Shown: piece by piece, positions 57,315-64,000 of the stretch
Numbering within the stretch: position 1 is the stretch's first letter
Layout of the letters: every line of letters starts with the position of its first letter
Assembly (NCBI GenBank): GCA_964030475.1
Contig: CAXIPT010000001.1
Location: forward strand, 13,173,374-13,237,373
Source of the DNA: Tethya wilhelma
Lineage: Eukaryota > Porifera > Demospongiae > Tethyida > Tethyidae
Direction: 5' to 3'
DNA: 64,000 nucleotides
The notes under the pieces: model-generated
Database searches by the model: none
The model's input: the letters and a program-made list of their open reading frames with translations, nothing else
What the model was told of the DNA's origin: nothing
Translations under genes and position numbers: made by a program

Positions 57315-59215
57315 GTTATAGCATTGTATGAGTGGCAGAGTTCAACATCTCCTGATGGATCTGGTGCTCTCTCTGGTGATCTTTCACCCACTGTGGAAAA
57401 ACTCACTTCATTGCCAGTGACCACATTCACAGTACCAATCAAAGGTTAAGTTTGGAGTCAGCCACTCATTAAGATGTTGTGATAGATTTAAAATATTAAT
57501 TCCACAAGAAAAGCAATTCTCACTTTGGTAACTCTGCATGAGTCAATGTATAGTGTCATTGGGATTAGCCTTAAGAGAGTTCCATGGACTTGTAACAAAT
57601 CATTATAACACACCTCTATAGCCCAGACTGAGTCAATGATGACATCAACAATGCCACCATGCAGTTGTTACAACAGCTACTGCCCCTCCAACGACTCAAC
57701 ATCCTGGTCTCTCAACTGGTACACCTCCAGATGACTCCACCACTGACTCACCACAACACCACCTAACCAGTGGACCTACTCACCCTACAGCTACCTCAGA
57801 GTCAGGGACAATAATGAGCTTAGTAACTAGTACTGAACTATTACCAATACAAACCAGTAGTTTAGCACTTTTACGGTTCACCACTATTGGTAAGTTGTTA
57901 TGAGCTCCAAATCATCCCGATGCATGTTGGTCTATTATTATGACATTACACCCTTAGATCAAATTGAGTCAACGATGATATCAACAATGCCACCAGTTGT
58001 CTCAACAGCTACTGACCCAGGCCTACAACGACTCAAGATCCTGGTCTCTCAACTGGTACACCTCCAGATGACTCCACCACTGACTCACCACAACAACCCC
58101 TAACCAGTGGACCTACTCACCCTACAGCTACCTCAGAGTCAAGGACAACACCATCACCCCTAACTGTCTCTACAACACTATCTGTCTCTCCTAGTACTCT
58201 TGAGATGACTGGTTCCTCACCAGGGCCTGGGGAGGTAGCTGGTGGTGGAAACAGCCTTGGTATTGCTGTTGGTGCAGCAGTAGGTGGACTGACTGCTATC
58301 ATAGTGGTGGTACCGGTGACTGTGGTCAGTATCATTGTTGTGTGTGCAATGAAAAGGCATTATAAGAAGAATGGTGTAGGAAATGTATGTACCATTTCTA
58401 TGACAAGTGAGTTCATATGCACCACATTAAAATATACCGATACTTTCAGTGTGTATTTCTAAAGTAAAGTGAGCTAACGGCACGAAAACATTAATCATTA
58501 TTTATTTTTATTGGGATAAAATTTATTCTCTAAAGTCATGCCTGTACACCTCAACTATCATTTATATAGAAGGGAAAACAGACTACAAGTTTTTCCTAGC
58601 CCTAGCTCCCCCTTCTAATATATCTATGACAACATGCATAATTATAATGCTTAGACATGTGCACATGTCATCCAGATCGAACAAAGGTAAACACTGTCGA
58701 ATGTACCTCAGATGATTCCCAGACTTCTGGTATGTTCAGTCCTGACTACAACTATGTCAATAGAGATGAGGTGTTAGTTCATAGAAATAAGGCTTATATC
58801 ACATCACCAGGAGCCATGAGAATAAGTGACAATGAAGCATATGGACACACAACTTCTTCTAGTGAGATATATCCTTACTCACCTAATATACCCCTATACA
58901 ACTACTGTTCTTTTTTCAGACTCAACTGTGAATTACGATGTAATAGAGAGCATTCAAACTCCTATCAGTCATGAACCAAACACAGATTACAGTTATGTTG
59001 ACAATGATGAGGTGGTAACAATATTATCAACTACAGACACATGCAGAATTGAGTGAAAATGTAGCATATGGACACACACAGAATCAACACAACAGTTCTG
59101 ATGATGGTAAGTACTTCCATACAAAATCAATAGAGGCAAGGCAAATAACTATGTGCACACTATTACTTGACAGTATTATTTACTTGCAGGTATATATTAT
59201 GACACTGTCTTTTAA
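57315..59215 (+). pseudogene. orphan receptor copy, plus strand, decayed
   Basis: The order matches the 35.6-37.7 kb gene. 57317-57450 is the ectodomain start (ALYEWQSSTSPDGSGALSGD), with most of the ectodomain deleted before a GTTTGGAGTCAGCCACTCAT remnant. The stalk is duplicated (57620-57890 and 57955-58200), with frameshifts. TM exon 58205-58410 (GIAVGAAVGGLTAIIVVVPV, MKRHYKKNGVGN). Tail exons 58651-58868 (DYNYVNRDEVLVHRNKAYIT), 58920-about 59106 (NYDVIES, DYSYVDNDEV, then a frameshift into a stop) and 59190-59215 (GIYYDTVF, stop). It lacks a signal peptide exon. The final exon is well preserved and confirms the YxxV terminal motif of the family. Confidence 0.8.
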
Positions 59216-60335
59216 CACAGAGATTATGGTGTCCTAAGAGATATCATTTATACTTGTAGTATGATACAGTAAACTAAGGACTACAAATTTACTGTCAGTG
59301 TAACAACTCATTTAACCCTGACAATAATCATTAATATATATATATATATATATATATCTATGTCACTGTCATAGTTGTGATTGGTGTAGAAAGTGTATTA
59401 CAAAATTAATGAAGGCACCAAGGTGCATAAGCCTCGGCGCAATCAACTGACAGCTAGCATGATGCACAACATGAATGTATGACCTCATCATCCAACCAAC
59501 CTCAAATTCTAGCCTGTAGCCAGGAGCTGAATAACTCCATAGATAATAGAGACTTCGTACCGGGATTGGAAACTGCTCACGTGCGCGTATCTGCTTGTTA
59601 AATTACCGCGGCACAACCGTGTTGGAATTTTAATGAGATGCATGAGATGCAAAGTGCTTTTGGAGGAGCAGCTGCCCCGTGGTTTTTCTTGCAGTTCTTG
59701 TGAAAACCGTGACAAGTAGAAGCTTTTGCAACAGGTTAGTCTTTAGTAGCTACCTTGTTAAATTATAGCCTCGTTCCCAGGCCTTCTGCGTGCTGCTAGT
59801 ATTGATTTGTTAAGTTGACGATCTTTACCATTTTCTTAATTTTTTAGCACGCAGAAGGCCTGGTGAACGAAATCACGTGAATGACATCAGAAAACTTGTA
59901 GCGTAGGCGGCCTAACCGCAAGCAAGACTTGAAGATTTTTTTCTTGTGCACAAGCCCGCGAAGCAAGACAAAAGAGCAGCGTTTTTTGTCAGAGTAGCAC
60001 AGCACTGCGCTAGGCAATGCCTGCCAAAATATCTCAAAGCAGCAAGAAAGTTTGAGCAAAAAGAACCGATATCTGGACATATCACTCATATCTAAGGTCA
60101 AACTAAGTCCAAATTTATGTTTACTTGGCTGTTTTGTCTGGTCTTGATCTTTTGACTTCTGTCATCTGGCCTTCAAGCTCAGATTGGCTGCGCTTGTAGT
60201 CTAGCTCCAGGCTAAAGCGCTAGCGCGCAGCATTAGCTCACAAAATTATTCACAAACTGATGATGTCATATGCAAAATACGTGGGCAGTCTAAGCAGTCC
60301 TGCCCACGCGCAAAATCACTTGTCTACCATGCGTC
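59216..60335. other. intergenic with (AT)n and hairpin elements
   Basis: Contains (TA)n at 59335-59356, GGTGCATAAGCCTCGGCGC at 59420, and the hairpin at 59766-59870. No gene recognised; frames near 59509-60101 lack known motifs. Confidence 0.4.
59766..59870. repeat. TAGCCTCGTTCCCAG hairpin (GCCTTCTGCGTGCT stem)
   Basis: TAGCCTCGTTCCCAGGCCTT continues to GCGTGCT and is inverted at 59846-59870 (AGCACGCAGAAGGCCTGGTG). The loop is about 55 bp. Confidence 0.7.
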
Positions 60336-60444
60336 TACCCTCGTTTCCCAGGCCCTCTGCGTGCTTAAATAAAATCATCTGGTAAGGATCGTCAACGTAA
60401 TAAATCAACAATAGTAGCACGCAGAGGGCCTGGGGACGAGGCTA
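60336..60444. repeat. CCTCGTTTCCCAG hairpin (GCCCTCTGCGTGCT stem)
   Basis: CCTCGTTTCCCAGGCCCTCT to GCGTGCT, inverted at 60418-60444 (AGCACGCAGAGGGCCTGGGG ... GAGGCTA). A sister of the 59766 hairpin; both loops contain GATCGTCAACGT/TTGACGATCTT, inverted relative to each other. Confidence 0.7.
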
Positions 60445-60899
60445 GTTAAATTATGTAGTAATGTAAACATTTTGAGTGGCACACTTCAAGTTTGCATTAT
60501 TACAAGCAATTTTGCACAATTTCCTGGTAAAGACGGTACTCTTTGCCGTATTTTGCGGTTGCTATGAGGTAAATTTTTTGTGGGGGTGTCACTATTTCAT
60601 AAAATGTACAATAGTGATGACTTTCAGCCAAAAAGGTGAGGCAGTCCCTATTATTTTGCATGGGCTGCACTTTTAATAATTTTAGGCTAGGGTAACTTGG
60701 TAACTGGATGACAACTTTTGAGGCCAAAAAATGGAGTGCAATTTTTTGTGGGGTAACCATTTATTATACATACACATTGTGAGCTTGTTGCTTACAGTAA
60801 TAGCTTGCTTAATAGTTGTTGTTTTGCACTGTGGCCACTTTTAGAATTAAATGTTTATATTAGTACAATTACCCATATCATATTGTTTGCATATGTGTA

Positions 60900-61520
60900 A
60901 GGAATTCTTCCTGTGGGCAAAATAAGAGACTCAATAAGGAGATTGTTAAATGACATTTATTTGGCGTATCAAAATCATCAGTTAGTCTTATCATTAAAGA
61001 AGTTTGTGCTGCTATTCGATATAATTTACTCCCGAAGTATATAAAGATTCCTACTGGCGATGCTCTTAAACATGTAATTCATGGTTTTAAACAAAGATAT
61101 GGATTTCCTCAGTGCGTTGGAGCGGTTGATGGAACTCACATACCTATAGTTGCACCACGTGAATGTCCTGCAGACTATTATAATCGGAAAGGCTGGCATT
61201 CAATTATATTACAAGGTATTGTTGACCATCAGGGTCAGAAGCACTGATTGGTGGGATAATGTAGTGAACAGCAATGGGTTCAACTGGACTGAGAACTTCC
61301 GAATGTCGAAACAAATGTTTGATTATTTATGTGCTGAATTAAACGACAGCCTTCAGTGTCAAGACACTATAATGAGACGAGCAATACCCGTGAACAAACG
61401 AGTTGGGATAGCATTATGGTATTTAGCTACAAACATGGATTTTAGGAGCCTTGGACATTTATGACAACATTATGACAGCATTGGAGATTGTTAAATGCAG
61501 CCCATACAGGAAGAATTCTG
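60900..61520 (+). mobile_element. PIF/Harbinger transposase fragment, circularly permuted
   Basis: 60953-61240 encodes the middle and catalytic part (FGVSKSSVSLIIKEVCAAI, QCVGAVDGTHIPIVAP, YNRKGWHSI, GIVDHQGQ). 61243-61464 encodes the part that normally comes first (DWWDNVVNSNGFNW, RVGIALWYLATNMDFRSLGH). The second part ends exactly where the first begins. GAATTCTTCCTGTGGGC at 60902 and GCCCATACAGGAAGAATTC at 61500 form inverted flanks, and GGAGATTGTTAAATG is repeated directly inside both ends. Not functional as it stands. Confidence 0.75.
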
Positions 61521-61614
61521 CACACACTCTTAACAGCCATTCCATCTTGTTTGCGTTCTTTTTACGATTTAGCCATTCCTGTGTCTCATTACATTTCCAA
61601 TGTTTTTTGTACTT

Positions 61615-61770
61615 GTGAACGTAAGTACTATCGCTTTTGTAGCTAGAGCTGTCTTTCTTGAGATTTCGATTGAACAGACAGACAGACAGACAGACAGATA
61701 GACAGACAGACAGATAGACAGACAGACAAAACAACTACCGTAACCCTCTGCACGTGCTACGCACGCACCG
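61615..61770. repeat. dispersed repeat end with (ACAG)n tract
   Basis: Complement of the 2990-type repeat (AACGTAAGTACT, CTCTGCACGTGCTACGCACG), with an (ACAG/ATAG)n run at 61674-61727. Open frames across the run are repeat artefacts. Confidence 0.65.
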
Positions 61771-61927
61771 AGGCTTAATGATGTGGCACATTTCATTTCA
61801 GAATCAAAAATGAAGTTCCCTATTGTGGTTTAGTACTCTCTATTAGCGCTCTGATTCCCATATCAGATTCTATGGGATACCCAACCCATTCCTACCATAC
61901 TACTGTATGTTTAAATACAACACAAAG

Positions 61928-62107
61928 GTACCTCCAATTATTGAACAGCAACTCGTAGAGGATTAGATTAATATCAGGGGCACCCCACTCTCCGATTGGA
62001 TAGACTTGATTACGAATGAGATGATGCTTGGAAGAAATGCCTTGTCAGCACCTCCAGGGTCTTGAACTAAATGCTGAAGTATTTGAAGAAACCTAACCAG
62101 TAACACA
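61928..62107 (-). pseudogene. XPO6: exportin-6 exon copy, frameshifted
   Basis: On the minus strand this is an inverted near-copy of the plus-strand exportin-6 exon at 34320-34486. It keeps the 5' part missing there (VRFLQILQHLVQDPGG, FLPSIISFV). It then has indels that bring a stop, plus a 12-bp deletion before NNWR and the donor GTACC. Confidence 0.75.
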
Positions 62108-62199
62108 ATATGTATGTGTGCATAAAATACACTCAGTGATGGTGAGAGTATTGGTGATGGTAAGGGGTTATAATTTGTGTGATCACCTACTTTTCCACT

Positions 62200-63905
62200 A
62201 CTTTTGAGCCGTGACTATACTCTCCTGAAAAAGAGTGCCTCCTAAGTGTTCCCTGTTGAGCAGTGACATAAAGGTTTGAGTGGTCCTCTCTGTCAGTGCT
62301 GGGCCAACCTGGAATATCACAGTTGCATGAGTGGTGTAGTGTACGTAAAGCAGTGTAAGTCAGCAACTACATGCAGTACCAGAGTATTAATTTTAAGGTA
62401 ACACGGCATTGTACCTGTTCTTTGAGTTTCAGACTGCATGAAGAGGATCAAAAAGAAGCCCATGAGTTCTTCCAAGACATAAGCTTGTTGTAGGTAGACT
62501 GAGAAGAGGGTTGTGCTGAGTTCAACAGTGGGGAAGAGGGCTCTAAATAGAATGGACTTGCATCTGGAACGCTCATATGTAACAGATGATATCAAATCTT
62601 CAAGAAGACTAAGAGTTCTATTGATGTCAGCCTCAACTGTTGCGTATGTGTAAGAGAGAACTAAAAATTGTATGTACATAGAGTACATAAGGTTTTCATA
62701 ATCTTACAGACCTTGTTCTAGTAGCTGTGAGTGAATCTGAATCTGAGCGTCCTTCCCACTGCTGCTTACCATCACTGGTCTCAGGCCAGGGGAGAACCAA
62801 CATCAGACAGAGGAACCGATGCACCATGGTGAACAGCTAGAGGGAAGGGGGGGGGAGAGATGTGATAAGCACTACATGATATTGAAGAATTGACAATAGG
62901 CCATTCCCATCAAATTACTATTATAATACCATTATTGCACACTTAGCAATCAGCATGTTTTGAGTAATAAACAACCAAGAAAGATTCTATAGGCTCATTT
63001 GAACTTTTTTTTCACGATTATTACTCTCAGGCAGGCATTAATTTTGCTAATTGAGGAGGAATGAGGAAGGTCTGGGAATGCATGAGGCTAAAAACAATCT
63101 CTGTATTCTCATCACACTGCTATCACAGATGACTCACTCTAGAGGGTAACTGGACGAGGTCTCCCTCAGCACCTTTCCCCAGAGCTCCTGGATGGAGGTG
63201 AGAGAGGGGAGGAAATTGGGCCTCACAGTGGTAGCCATGAAGATGAGCAGCTGACTGGCGGCCATGGTGATCTTTTCTGGCACCTCCCTGTCAATGAGGG
63301 GGGTGCAGCCATCAACGATGGTGCTGGTCACGGAGATGAAGGTCTCCTGGAGAGAGGCGTGGTCAGGATGACGTAAGCAGTTCAAGTAGAACTGAGAGAG
63401 CCAGTGGGTGAAGGCCTGGAGGGTGCCCAGCACCTGGGCATGTCTACATGGGAGGAAACACAACACAAATATAATACATACTACAACAATTAGCAGTCCA
63501 TCTCTAAGCCTTCAGATGGTAGAGACAGTGTATCTATTAGGGCACAGAATATACAGGTTTTGACTAACTCAGCTTGTGTAATGTACATAACAATTGGATA
63601 GGTACATGACATTGATTCACCCACAGTATCATGTGACCATTACAACCTACAATTCTATGAAGTCGTGGTCCAGGATCTCTGGCACTGGATTCCTTATGTT
63701 GAACAGCATCATCTTAGAGCTGTAGTCAGCAATGGTACAAAACTTCTTCACTAGGAGTTGTGCTTCACCAAACCGAGAAGAGTAGTAGTCTCCCATGAAG
63801 TGTTCAGCAAGACGACCCATGGCATGCAGGACAAAAGTGAGGTCCTTGAGGACAGCATGGAGCTTCTCACACTCTGAGCCTTCAGAGATCACAAGCACTT
63901 TATCT
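62200..63905 (-). CDS. XPO6: exportin-6, middle exons (continues beyond right edge)
   Basis: Minus-strand exons from the right: about 63903-63651 (LHAVLKDLTFVLHAMGRLAE, FNIRNPVPEIL), 63443-about 63130 (HAQVLGTLQAFTHWLSQFYL, ATTVRPNFLPSLTSIQELWG), about 62832-62706 (LVLPWPE, QQWEGRS), about 62655-62416 (VEADINRTLSLLEDL) and about 62310-62203 (VGPALTERTTQTFMSLLNRE). Each aligns in order with the middle of animal exportin-6 as I recall it (e.g. ATTVRPVFL, LLPWPN, QTLSVLEDI), which exports actin from the nucleus. Exon phases do not reconcile by eye at two or three junctions, so small exons may be missed or the copy may be decaying. The next exon (61.9-62.1 kb) is frameshifted, and the rest of the C-terminus is on the other strand at 34-40 kb. 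Confidence 0.75.
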
Positions 63906-63906
63906 G

Positions 63907-63916
63907 TGGTGTGTGT

Positions 63917-63999
<83 letters not shown>

Positions 64000-64000
64000 T
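63907..64000. repeat. (GT)n microsatellite at window edge
   Basis: Nearly pure GT to the window end. On the minus strand it forms the polypyrimidine/CA tract directly before the acceptor of an exportin-6 exon. Confidence 0.95.

Noticed and set aside
61459..61796. Frames with repeated LSVCLSVCLS
   Set aside because: Translation of the (ACAG/ATAG)n tract in a dispersed repeat.
1..64000. tRNA, rRNA or other RNA genes
   Set aside because: No convincing A-box/B-box pair or rRNA core was seen on reading; a covariance-model search was not possible.

Overview
The window looks like animal nuclear DNA: AT-rich, short introns with GT-AG ends, split genes on both strands and many small DNA transposons. 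Receptor tyrosine kinases (RTKs) with unusual extracellular domains, an exportin-6 gene and dense palindromic MITEs point to a demosponge, most likely Amphimedon queenslandica or a close relative. That species call is inference; no search was run. The assembly has Ns at about 9587, 30656-30738, 34319, 50183 and 52490, and several lie next to broken genes.

Layout. 1-2.9 kb: 5' part of a single-pass receptor on the minus strand (signal peptide, ectodomain, TM, Tyr-rich tail; the gene runs off the left edge). 2.9-11.6 kb: repeats, including a decayed non-LTR retrotransposon at 3.9-7.5 kb. 11.8-18.4 kb: two tandem minus-strand copies of a membrane-anchored FMN 2-hydroxyacid oxidase, both with lesions. 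19.3-26.5 kb: a complete minus-strand RTK whose intron holds a 489-bp perfect inverted repeat. 27.3-30.2 kb: a head-to-head plus-strand RTK that stops after the kinase N-lobe. 31.7-37.7 kb: two minus-strand paralogous orphan receptors with phosphotyrosine-motif tails and no kinase; the second lies inside an intron of exportin-6. 34.3-39.8 kb: the 3' exons of exportin-6 on the plus strand. 40.2-43.3 kb: a large single-exon gene of unknown function with four copies of an HWKPS/FFLKPA motif. 44.0-48.3 kb: an intact piggyBac transposase gene between near-identical ~770-bp direct repeats. 48.6-49.3 kb: the first third of a mitochondrial carrier gene, cut by a repeat. 51.5-53.1 kb: two opposed GNAT-like fragments. 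57.3-59.2 kb: a decayed plus-strand copy of the orphan receptor. 60.9-61.5 kb: a permuted Harbinger transposase fragment. 61.9-63.9 kb: middle exons of exportin-6 on the minus strand, the opposite of the 3' exons.

Functional reading. The coherent theme is surface receptors that signal through tyrosine phosphorylation: kinase-bearing receptors beside kinase-less receptors whose tails carry paired YxxI/V motifs. The other theme is recent inverted duplication or rearrangement. Exportin-6, the orphan receptor and the GNAT gene each occur as inverted partial copies, which is either a real inverted segmental duplication or a haplotype misassembly.

Exon coordinates were worked out by eye from splice consensus, reading phase and similarity among paralogues; they may be off by a few bases.
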